Shown here one piece after another: positions 11,671 through 22,377 of a DNA stretch of 60,000 bases (position 1 is the stretch's first letter; each line of letters starts with the position of its first letter). The notes beneath the pieces are model-generated. The model searched no databases. It saw nothing but the letters and a program-made list of their open reading frames with translations, and was not told the DNA's origin. Location: assembly GCA_903813345.2 (NCBI GenBank), contig CAIIXF020000007.1, positions 10,175,730 through 10,235,729 of the forward strand, in the 5' to 3' direction. The translations under genes were made by a program, and so were the position numbers. The DNA comes from Owenia fusiformis (taxonomy: Eukaryota; Annelida; Polychaeta; Sabellida; Oweniidae).

Positions 11671-14600
11671 ATGGCACAGTCACTGTTAGCCCAGTCAGCT
11701 CTCTTGTCATTGAACTCTATGGGTCATACCTCAAATCTGAGAAGATTCCTTTTGAAATTGAGCAAACAATTGACCGATGACAACGTTGATGACTTAAAGT
11801 ACTTAGTAGAGGACTATGTTGATGGCGCCCCTAATATAAAGAACGCACTTGATCTGTTTAGAAAGCTACAGAAAGTTGGTGTTATATGCGACACAAACGT
11901 TGACAAGTTGATTGAACTATTGAGAGAAATTGAGAGAGATGATCTCGTTCAAAAAGTAATTACCTTTAAAGGTGAGATACATTTAATCATGTAATAAATC
12001 TCTGTGCAAAATTTATTCATATCATCAATCATTCTGATATTGTTCTTTTGGGTTATTTTATTATATGGGTATTGTATTTTCTTTTTTTGTTTATATTTCT
12101 TCATATTGTTTTATTTTAGAAGATAATATAGAGGCCGTCTTTGCGATGTCTATGCCAGCTTATAGACAACCACAGCGTCTTGATATCTCGTCAGAACCAG
12201 TGTCAGCTAATCCATCTGTTCCAACCAATGGTGGCTTACTTGGACCAGATATGCCAAACAATGAGCTGAAATTCGATCGAGATAAATCAGCCAATTCACT
12301 ACATGGACCAAAAATACCAGCCAATGAACCCAAATCAACTATTCCAGGACACCAGGCTGATCAAGTTGCAATAAGTAATGCCCTCGCTACAACATTTTCT
12401 GAAAATGAACCCAGCAAATCAACTATTCCAGGACATCAGGCTGATCAGGTTGCAACAAGTGATGCCCTCGCTACAACATTTCCTGAAAATGAGCCCAAAT
12501 CAACTATTCCAGGACACCAGGCTGATCAGGTTGCAATAAGTGATGCCCTCGCTACATCATTTCCCGAAAATGAACCCAAATCAAGTATTCCAGGAGATCG
12601 AGCTGATCAGGTTGAAACAAATGTTCCTGTCAATGCGATTGGACAAGATATTCTAGTCTGTAAAACTGAAGAAAATGTTCCAGTCAATGACCTTGGACAA
12701 AATAAGTCAGACAATGTACAGCAACTTTCTTTCAGCAATATTGCAACCAATAAGGTTGGATTGAATGATCCACTTATAGGGACTGAATCAAATACGTCAA
12801 TCAGTAAGCTTGACTCTGAAATTCCATTCAAAGACACTGAATCAGATATGTCATCCAACAAGCTTGTATTGGATACTCAAGTTAAAAAACTAGAGAAAAA
12901 TGAGCTAGCCAAAAAGGTAGAGTCGGAAATTCCAATTGAAGGCCTTAAGCCAAATATGCCAACCAAAAATATTGAATTGGATACTCCAGTTGAAGGGCTT
13001 GAGCCAAATGTGCCTGCCAAAAATATTGAATTGGATACTCCAATTGAAGGCCTTAAGCCAAATATGCCAACCAAAGATATTGAATTGGATACTCCAGTTG
13101 AAGGGCTTGAGCCAAATGTGCCTGCCAAAAAGCAAGTAGCCATTGAATACGATACTCCAGTTGAAGGGCTTGAGCCAAATGTGCCTGCCAATAAGCAAGA
13201 AGCTATTGAATCCGAAACGCCAGTTAAAAGGCTTGAGCCAAATGCGCCTGCCAAAAAGCAAGAAGCCATTGAATCCAATACTCCAATTGAAAGTCTTGAG
13301 CCAAATGTGCCAGCAAAAAAGCAAGTAGCCATTGAATACGATACTCCAGTTGAAGGGCTTGAGCCAAATGTGCCTGCCAATAAGCAAGAAGCTATTGAAT
13401 CCGAAACGCCAGTTAAAAGGCTTGAGCCAAATGTGCCTGCCAAAAAGCAAGAAGCCATTGAATCCAATACTCCAGTTGAAAGTCTTGAGCCAAATGTGCC
13501 AGCAAAAAAGCAAGTAGCCATTGAATACGATACTCCAGTTGAAGGGCTTGAGCCAAATGTGCCTGCCAATAAGCAAGAAGCTATTGAATCCGAAACGCCA
13601 GTTAAAAGGCTTGAGCCAAATGCGCCTGCCAAAAAGCAAGAAGCCATTGAATCCAATACTCCAATTGAAAGTCTTGAGCCAAATGTGCCAGCAAAAAAGC
13701 AAGAAGCCATTGAATACGATACTCCAGTTGAAGGGCTTGAGCCAAATGTGCCTGCCAACAAGCAAGAAGCCATTGAATTGGATACTCAAGTCAACATGCT
13801 TAAATTAAATAAGGCAACTGATATCCTTGAGCCATGTCACCCACCAGTTATATGTGTATCCAATATACCAGAAGATAAAGATGTAGCCGAAATGACAGAT
13901 GGACTGAATATACCAGCTTATGTGCTTCATACGGAAGAGAGCAACGCACCAAATGTTGATATTATAGTGAAATCCGATACCACAATTTCTACGATTGTTG
14001 AAACAAAGAACAGTCAGATGGAATCTTTGGCACATAACCCAAAATATAAATCCTTTGATTCGTATGCTAGTGAGAATCTTCCAACTGGGTTTATTCTCGA
14101 GACGACCCCTGAGGATAAACCCATCGGACCAATTACTGTGAATCACCCGCTCAATAATTATAATAATGAAAATCTAAAGTCAGACAATGCTCAGAATGAT
14201 TCTAAGAATAAAACTAGTGATTCGCTATCAAGTTCAGTTGAGATATCGCATGTGTCCGGACTGGAACCCGAGCCACCATCACCGCCTATTCAACTTCCTG
14301 ATGAACAAATGCAACATAAAAAGAATGCTTTTCCAAACAAAGCAGTGCTGCAAACCCACGACACAAACGACAAGTATATGACTGAACCAGTTTTCTCAAC
14401 GTGTACAACTGCTCCACAATCAGCATTTCACATTCTAACAATGCCAGAACGTAATTCATGTGATGTCAATCTCCAAGGCCCGGATTCACCATTCCCTTCG
14501 TTAACATTGGCTAAAAAAGTTGTACGGGATGGGCTTGATCCAGACGCTCAATTGTCAGACACCACACAGGGAACTACAGGTCATCTTATTGAACTATCCG

Positions 14601-17600
14601 AAAATAGCAGTGATGAAAGCGAACCATTAGAAGAATTGTCAGATAGTGATGAGGAAATAACAGTTGAACTGCGTCCGTATCAAGAGAATCTTGCTGCACC
14701 TAGTCTTAAAAAAGAAAACACAATCATATGCTGTCCAACTGGGAGTGGGAAAACACTAACTGCGGCATACATATGTCACAGACTCCGCAAAGAAGCCATG
14801 AAAATAAATAATGGAGAAAAACATTTCAAAACCGTGTTTATTGTGTGTATCAGGAATTTGAAAGAACAACAAATGAACAATTTCAAGCTTTTGGAATTCG
14901 ACGAGGGGGTTTTAGCGACAATAGATGAAGAATCAGATGTGTTTGAGGTAATCAGATCACGCGATGTCGTGTTTATGACCGCGCAAGTGTTAGTGAATAC
15001 TTTAAAAAGTGGACGACTCAAGATAACTGATTTAGATTTTATCATCATAGATGAGTGCCACCATACGACGAAGGGCCATCCCTACAATGTCATTATGCAA
15101 GAGTTCTACTTGCAAGAGAAGGAACGTCAACCCATCGAAGGAAGGGGTTCCCTCCCCCAAATTTTAGGACTTACTGCTACTCTTGGAGTTGGCGAAAATG
15201 AGAGACCAATTGACCACTGCATCAACATGTGCGCCAATTTAGATTGCAAATCCGTTACGCATGTTAGAGAAAAGAAATATCTTGATAATTTGAAGAAGTA
15301 TAGACCACCACTTCAGACGGACAAAATTGAAGCGGTTCCACCACGTAACTCAAAGGATCCATTCTTGAAAATCGTTCAAGGTCTAATGGATAAGATATGT
15401 CAAAAATATAAATTTTCGTGCAATCACGAAGGAGGGTCAGAAGGATATGAGGGATGGGCAATTGGTCTTAAAAAAGGTGCAGAGACAGAGAAGAATTGGG
15501 AACATGCATCTGCGGCGTCCTACTTAGTCATGTACACAAGGGTGATCCAGACAACCATTCAACTTCGGAGAATTGACGGTCTACGGGTCATTGATGACGA
15601 GGCGGACGAGTTGTGTCCACATAGAAAATCTCCAGAGGTATGGGATGACGAGTTAAGAGAGAGTCTAGAAGAACGGAGAGAAGATCTCAAGGCGTTGTGT
15701 GATGAGGAGTTCATTGGTGCGAATCCCATGATCCAAAAGTTGAGGGAGTTACTCGCAAAACTTATGCGTGATAAAAAATCTAGAGGTACTAAATAATATC
15801 TGCAATTCATTATCCATTTGCTTTCCAAATTATTATTTTTACATAACTGTTTACTTTTTCCTTTGGTTTTACTTTATAGATGGTCCACGTGGTCAATAAT
15901 TTTTCTTTACTTTGTCCTTCAAGTATATATTTGCTTTTTACTGTTTTCTTTTATTCATTATCAGGTCTGATTCTTGCAAGGACAAAATCGTATACGATTG
16001 CTTTGGTAGATTTCATCAGATCTTTGAAGATGCCGGATGTTCACGTTGACAGAATAGTTGGGAAGGCTAACGAGGACTCACAAACGGACAGGCGGCAGAT
16101 GAACATATTAGATCAGTTTAGAGATGGTGTGTTTCTATTTGGATTCCTATAATCCCAACATAAGGCACATGGGAATCGAAATCCCGACTTCTAAGTTATC
16201 GCGTCATACTAGTCTTGCTTGAAAAGCACCAGCGCCGAATAATTCTCGACCAAATCTATCAGAAAGTTATTTAACCAGCCAAGTTGAAAAGAACATAATA
16301 TTTCAAACATTCGTGATGTAAAATTGTGTGAAGACTTCCATTTATCTAAGAGTCTAATACTGATACTTCACTTCCACATTTTGAAAGGATAATTATTTTG
16401 ATATATATGATCTGCACTATATAATGTTATGTGTGTTCTTATAGGAAAGATAAATGTTCTTATTGGAACTGATGTTGTGCAAGAGGGACTTGATATTCCA
16501 AAGTGCAACTTTGTTATCCGTTACAACTTTGTCTCAAACGAGATAGGATCTGTACAAGGAAAGGGACGAGCTAGGCATGTTGACAGTCGATGTTACCTTA
16601 TTGTTCCGAAAGGATCAACCAATGAGAAGCGTGAAAACGCAAATTTATTGAAGGTTGAACAGATGGAGGCGGCATTGAAGGAGTTGGACAACAAGGACCC
16701 TGGTGTACTGAGAAGAGATATATTAAGGGCCCAGGTCAGTGCTTTTATATTTGTTTTTGGGAATGGACTCCTCGGATTTCCATCTCAAGTTTCCATTCTC
16801 TGATTTATTTATTTAACATGCCAGGGTGAACGGTTTTTGTGGAGAAAAGATCCCTTGAATTTCCTCAATTTGTAGATACTTCTTTGGTTTATTTTAAAAA
16901 AGACCAAATGACCAAAATTAAGTAGGTCCCAAATTAAATAGAATGCTAATGTTATAGACAGAATAACTAATTTTCAAAGAAAATAATGTTGCAGGACAAA
17001 ATGATGGAAGTGTACAGGAATAAGAAGCGAAGGAATGAGGACCCATTGTATAACATCGATCCGCATTCAATTACGCTGTACCACAAAGGATGCGACGAAG
17101 AGCTATGTAAGGGAAGTGATTTGCTACGAAAGAGCACGAGTGATTACATTTGTGTTTCGGAATACTTTATCAACAACAAGATAAAAGTTGAAGCAAGAGG
17201 AAAGGGAAGACAATTCAGAACCGATACACACATTGGTGAGTTTTTAGAACCAGCGTAATTATATCATCTTAGTTTTTAACACACATCTTTTTACAGAGTT
17301 TTTTTATATACCATCTAGATATGTATGTTTTCGTTTTTAACATGAAGCAAATATTTTAACTTTCAAAAGAGACTACCTACAGTATATAATTCAGAAATAT
17401 ATCCAGCCATTAATGTTTCTTTATTTTTTTATTCCCTTTATTTGCACGTTTTCAGTCAGAACCACGAAAAATCTATATTCCATCAGGAATCTCCCATAAA
17501 ATTACTCTGATTTATTTTTTATTTATCAGGTGTATCGGTGTGCAATGCCTGCCAGACTGAACTTGGTATAGTAAAGGAATACACGTATGGGAATCGTCTT

Positions 17601-17714
17601 CGGGGATATCTACTTACCGCCAATCGAGTGATGTTCTCTATAGATGGAGAGGAAGGTCTGAGGCACATTAAGAAATGGTCCAAAGTTCCTTGGAAGATTA
17701 GCGAGGAAGCGTAA
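11671..17714 (+). CDS. RLR1: DED-containing RIG-I-like receptor with repeat-expanded linker
   Basis: Coding exons 11671-11971, 12120-15785, 15965-16126, 16445-16734, 16995-17235 and 17530-17714 join in frame to 1614 aa. Residues about 18-98 form a death-effector domain: LRRFLLKLSKQLTDDNVDDL, then LDLFRKLQKVGV and the hallmark ERDDLV (RxDL). Residues 101-945 are a low-complexity linker with two repeat arrays. The helicase starts at ELRPYQENL. It has Walker A CCPTGSGKT (about 972), DECH in IIDECHHT (about 1078), motif III LGLTATLGVG, motif IV GLILARTKS, motif V IGTDVVQEGLDIPKCNFVIR and motif VI QGKGRARHVDS. The C-terminal domain (about 1474-1614) has HKGCDEELC and VCNACQTELG. RLRs bind viral or other dsRNA in the cytosol and hydrolyse ATP. 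The CARDs of RIG-I/MDA5 are replaced by a single DED. The helicase-CTD assignment is firm; the DED rests on motif reading. Confidence 0.93.
12326..12617 (+). repeat. Coding tandem repeat array 1 in the RLR1 linker
   Basis: About four units of 29-31 residues, each with a core close to NEPKSTIPGHQADQV followed by AISDALATTFPE. Variation between units is mostly conservative (Thr/Ile, Asn/Asp). It is likely disordered; no fold is recognised. The linker of RLR2 has nothing similar. Confidence 0.8.
12929..13810 (+). repeat. Coding tandem repeat array 2 in RLR1 linker, with 189-bp higher-order repeat
   Basis: Fourteen in-frame units plus a degenerate fifteenth: three of 18 aa, then eleven of 21 aa built on TPVEGLEPNVPAKKQEAIE. 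From 13143 the 63-bp units are organised in a 189-bp (three-unit) superrepeat beginning at 13143, 13332 and 13521. Nine of 14 units carry PVEGLE, PIESLE or PVESLE, which fit the TRAF6-binding pattern PxExx(acidic/aromatic). Three carry PVKRLE and two PIEGLK, which do not fit. Because the unit is a multiple of three with few stops in any frame, long spurious reading frames run through it on both strands. Confidence 0.93.
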
Positions 17715-19190
17715 ATGGACATGTATTTACTCATCCCAGCGAGTTGCCATCTTGCAAGACAATTAAAATAATATAAGCTGTATTTCTAAACCCAAATACC
17801 ACAAAATTAATAGATTTTGCCATCTTGTATTGCTGGGTATATAATGTTTTGCAGTTTGATTTGTTCAATAATACGCTACAACAATGCAAAATGGCAAATA
17901 CAAACAAGAGTTGCATATTGTATTGGAGCTTTAGCCTATTCTTTTGGCACCACAATATTCACTCAGAGATGAACATTCCTTGAAAAGATTTGCTTTTTGC
18001 TCGAGAAAGGTATCTTGAAGTGAAAAATGTACTTTAAAGATTCTCGCAATCTTTATCCAATCAGCGTTTGCGAGTGTGTCGGCTCACGTATAAAAGACGA
18101 ATCCAACTCAAATCCATGCAGGGGTGTATGAGGTACTCGAATAGGAAAGAGCTCGTGAAATCTGAATTTATATGCACATGGTCAATGTTTACACATGTTT
18201 GGAGTTATTGAAGAAAATGTGATATGGGTGTGGTTCCGGATTTGAAGTCATTGCTGGAAAATATGATTTTAATACGTGAAATTATATCTATAAATACAGC
18301 ACTAAAAATAACAGTACACATGAAGTACATGTATGATTGTGTCCAGAAATGTTTGAAACCCTTACGGAAAATTCTGTCTGCATTTTGTCACCATTGCTCT
18401 TTCTTCCCGCATTCTAGTGCTGTTTGAATGAAAATATTAATTAATGTATTTCTAACTAAAATATATCACATTTTTTTATAAACCACAAACATTTAGATCA
18501 TAAAAAATTATTCAATACTTGAGTGAGCACGATATGCAAGGGTTACTAAGTTGACACAGTAAATGACCACTGATATTGTGTTAGTCCATGCACCCCTCAC
18601 TTTCATAGTGAGTGACTAATTGGTTTATGTTTACGTTTTAATGTGTTTTGGGTTCCTTGTTACAGCAAGGGGGGCCAGTAAAGTAGACTAACATGTTTGC
18701 ATGGCAAATTTTGATCGAATATGTGAGACACTTTAATGTTTTCCAAATGCCTAAATTTTTCGCCCGCCTTGTCAATATTAGAAGGAATATCTGTAAAATA
18801 TGGTGCAAGTGTTATGATGGACTTGTTCGTGGGTTAATGTTAAACTGTACATATTGAAAATTATGTAGAGAAAAAATTAACTTATTTATTGCTTAATATT
18901 GTATCGTATTTACTAATGTTATCCATGAATGAAATATTTTGCTCTAAGTGTGAGAACTATTAGATATATATAAAAATAGAAATACGAGTATTTTTTCAAA
19001 TTACATACTTCCGAATGTAATACAAATAAAAATACAATCCAATTTCTAGAGGGGGCTTAGTAAGTCCTCTTCAACAATGTTAACGTACTTTTAATTGAGA
19101 ATTATTAATGGGGAAATACCAATAAAAATCGAATCGGAACTCCATCCAATGTGTTAATATTATTATATTGATAATATTCATAGTTAATCC
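17715..19190 (+). other. RLR1 3' flank, no gene seen
   Basis: AT-rich sequence after the stop. A CCAATCA (18057-18063) followed by TATAAAAG (about 18091) looks promoter-like, but no convincing exon follows. No RNA gene was seen. Confidence 0.4.
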
Positions 19191-19199
19191 CTGCATATT

Positions 19200-20260
19200 T
19201 GTATATGGCTCGCTATGTCACGACCAAAAAGTGGTGACATATTGTTATGGTCTCCGTTTTTTTGTGACGGCAGTTGGCGTCCTGCGAGTGGCGGTCGGCG
19301 GGTGGCGATTTTTCAAAATCTCATTCCAAATCATCATTCATCTCAAGTTCTCAGAAGTTTAAATCTGACTTTAGAGTTGAGAATTGACTTTCAATGACCT
19401 TCTCAAGGTAAAAAAAGTCATAAAGGTATTTATTTCAAACATTACCAAATCTTTTTCGGCGTCCGGTAAAAAATTCTTACAACTTTCAATAGCTTAACTA
19501 GACAACAGCAACGCCAAAACGTATAGCAAATCCCATCGAACAGCCATGGCTGGTATTTTTACAAAGTATATAGTAAAAATGGCAGCCATTTTTCGAAATG
19601 GCCGCCTTCTACCAAAATTGTCATTAGACAGTGTGCCATGCTTATAGTATTCACATACCAAATATGAACAAAATCGCTCCTCTACTTTTCGAGTCACAGC
19701 AAAAATCGTAAAATAACGAGTAAAGGCCGCCATTTTTCAAGATGGCTGTCATGTGCGTCTTTAATATCTACTTTTCTAGCTTTATTAATGTCCTATATAA
19801 TTTTTTACATTTAAAACATATTGCTATTACAGTTTCAAATATTGCACCTAAATTACTGTAAAATCGGCACTAAAATGGCCGCCATTTTTAAATGAGCAGC
19901 CATTTTAAAAATCGCCTTTCGAGTAGAACTTTTACCCCCATAGGGTATATGTATACAAAATATGAACAAAATCGGGCCAACGGACAGACGGATGGACGGA
20001 CGGACGGACGGACGGAGGCGTTCCCTATATCCCTCCGAACTTCGTTCGATGGGATAAAAATACGACTGACTTAAATTTTTTTAAATCATCTACAAGTTCT
20101 CAGAATCTCAAATCTCACTTTATACTGAGATTTGACCTTCAATGACCTTCTCAAGTTCTAAAAAGGTAGAAGGGTTCAAATTGACCAAATCTTTTTTCAA
20201 AATCATTTACAAGTTCTCAGAAGTTCAAATCTGACTTTAGATTTCAGATTTGAGCAACTG
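19200..20260 (-). repeat. Cluster of ATGGCCGCCAT-rich dispersed repeats ending in a GGAC microsatellite
   Basis: The cluster repeats short palindromic blocks such as AAAATGGCCGCCATTTTT (19500-19920), then TATGAACAAAATCG and a (GGAC)n tract near 19985-20015. Around it are three copies of a block containing CAAGTTCTCAGAA (near 19340, 20090 and 20210). The same family occurs in opposite orientation in the last intron of RLR2 (38897-39690), with matching GTACACTGTCTAATGACAT and TATAGGGAACGCC segments. Confidence 0.65.
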
Positions 20261-20833
20261 GATGGTGACATTTTGTCATGTTAATGTCTTGTCTCCCTTT
20301 GAAATAATATTATCCTATAAAATATGCAGCTTGCAGCAGGCTTGACCAGAATTTGAAGCCATTGACAGTAAATCTTCATTTACTTGTCATTAATATCAGT
20401 ATTCAGAAGAGGTACCCTTTTAGGCTTTTACATGACATAAATGCTGATTGACGTCAGTAAATTGCATTGAAATGAATATTACCCTAGCTAGTTCATGGTG
20501 ACAGTTGCATGATGCCAAGGTCACCTAAGCTCAAAGGCCTCGTTATAAGGAACAACTACCCCATTAGATCCACGCTAAATATCCGAAACACGGGCATAAG
20601 TTTCTTCTTATGAGGAGTATCGGCATATGATGTAGCTAGGCAGGAGGTAATTATATCACCAGAATTTTACAGAAAAATATCGAGACGAGTGTTCTACAAT
20701 TAAAAAAGGAGTGAAAATCAGATTAATAGTTATATACAACCTTTAATGTTATTTTATTGTTATGCATTCAACTCACCTTTTCTTTCGCATGTATTTGTGG
20801 ATACGCCCCTGTTAAGCATAGGTTTCTTTGGAA

Positions 20834-21000
20834 GGGGATTCCCCGTTTCGAATTTCGCTCGTGAATCATACTTCGCGGAACTAGCACAGGGAATAACCTC
20901 CCGTCGCACATAATATCCTCCATGTAAGATAAGCTTGTACTTTATTGGTTAGGCCAATGCCACCGTCACAGATTGGTCGAAAAACAAAATGTTAGTTTCT
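20834..21000 (+). promoter_or_regulatory. Probable RLR2 promoter with kappaB and GAS-type sites
   Basis: GGGGATTCCCC (20834-20844) and TTCGCGGAA (20872-20880, within ACTTCGCGGAACT) repeat the combination upstream of RLR1, with 27 instead of 18 bases between them. Two ATTGG/CCAAT boxes follow near 20943-20956 and one near 20975. Without the 10.1-kb LTR element the distance to the RLR2 ATG would be about 3.1 kb. That this is the RLR2 promoter is inferred from the paralogy of the sites. Confidence 0.45.
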
Positions 21001-21179
21001 GGCATAATTTAGCAATATTATGACTTGTCATTCTGCATCACGATAAAGAAACATATGAATTAAACATCACATCGATATGTATCTAAGTAATTAGATAACA
21101 GATGATGGAATATTTGTACGAAACCAAAAGAAAAGGTCAACTATGAACTATGGTTAATTCACTCCTCTTTCCTAATCAA

Positions 21180-21302
21180 TTGCATCATCTGAAAGTGAGA
21201 CTGAAAGTAAAGATGGGATTTCAAGATGCTGTTTTGAAAGGATAATAGTGGAGCTATGGACATCATTCAACAACGATCTATAGGATCCCGAGGACGTTTA
21301 AG
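21180..21302 (+). other. Candidate 5' UTR exon of RLR2
   Basis: The donor TTTAAG|GTATGA at 21302/21303 and the similarity to the RLR1 leader (GAAAGGATAATAGTGGAGC against GAAAGGACAGTTGGACGA) suggest a non-coding first exon. Just inside its left edge GAAAGTGAGACTGAAAGT holds two GAAA cores, loosely IRF-like. If correct, it splices over the LTR element to the acceptor ATTTTAG at 34059. Confidence 0.3.
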
Positions 21303-21524
21303 GTATGACAAGGCTTTTTCTGTAACAATTAGATTTCAGAAAATTGTAACATTTCACGATTGTCTGTCTCGTCTCGTCTCAATATTTTTGATGACTAATA
21401 TTTATGAAACAATGAATCGGATTGTGTGTAAAGGTTTAAATATCTGTAGGTTTTTACATAAATAAATGTGTAAGAAATAATGGGTTTAATGTCACATACT
21501 ACTTTGGAAAATATTAAGCTTGTA

Positions 21525-21686
21525 CGCGAATGCAACTAACGCCTGTCGGCTAACGGATTAACCTACTTTTTATAGGCAACTCATTTAAATATGAATACTA
21601 CCTGCAACTATTCCATTCATATCTAAATGGTTGGTCATATAATCGTAGGTCAATCCAATAGCCGACAGGCGTTAGTTGCATTCGCG
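21525..21686. mobile_element. 162-bp MITE with perfect 28-bp terminal inverted repeats
   Basis: The left arm begins CGCGAATGCAACTAACGCCT and the right arm is its exact inverse over 28 bases (21525-21552 and 21659-21686). The interior is AT-rich. I see no clear target duplication. Confidence 0.75.
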
Positions 21687-21690
21687 AATG

Positions 21691-21843
21691 CAAGATTAAA
21701 GGATTTAAGCCCCGGACTCAGTGCATTTGTTTGCTGAATCATACCATGAAGGTGATCTTTCCAAATCTTTTCCAAAAGTTTAGGAAACAAGGCCAGAGTG
21801 GAATGAAGCAGCTACAATGCACCGAGTCTTTAAATTCTCTTTA
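21691..21843. repeat. Imperfect inverted-repeat element
   Basis: A left arm holding AAAGGATTTAAG and GACTCAGTGCAT pairs with a right arm ATGCACCGAGTCTTTAAATT in inverted order with mismatches. Non-coding; it abuts the preceding MITE. Confidence 0.4.
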
Positions 21844-22377
21844 AACATTGCAAAATATTTTCTACAAAATCACCTAGAAGATACAAAATCACTAAATGAA
21901 CATATTTTCAATACAACTTTTTGCAAATCATCAATTTCAATCGCCTCACCTTAGTTACTATACACAACAAATGCATTGTTGATTATTTCATGCACTGCTG
22001 TCATGTGAAATACTGTGTTCGGATTGGCCGGAATCGGACACACCTTTCCTAGGTATATGTGAATAGTGTTTCGACCCACATAGGCTAAATTGAGGTCATT
22101 CAGTGCAGTGACCTCAGGATGCTAGACATGAGTCAGATTTGTTGTTTTCAGCAGAAATGAGATTTGACATTTGAAAATAGTATATACGAAAAATGCTCCA
22201 AAAACAACTTTTACACTCATAAGTTAAAAGATTATACTATTTTATTTCATTAATTAATAATATGTCTGAATAAGATTTAGAGATGCGTGAAATGCAAATG
22301 GATTTTGTCTGACAAAAAGGTTACCTGATTTGGCGTTTATATATAAGATATACACCTATGCACTTCATGAGTGATTA

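Noticed and set aside
12877-13789. Two overlapping minus-strand open frames of nearly 300 codons
   Set aside because: They are antisense images of the 63-bp coding repeat; periodicity divisible by three keeps several frames open. Their translations are pure repeats with no start context or splice signals.
18055-18430. CCAAT plus TATAAAAG followed by a short ORF
   Set aside because: The ORF has no recognisable domain, conserved start context or splice partner.
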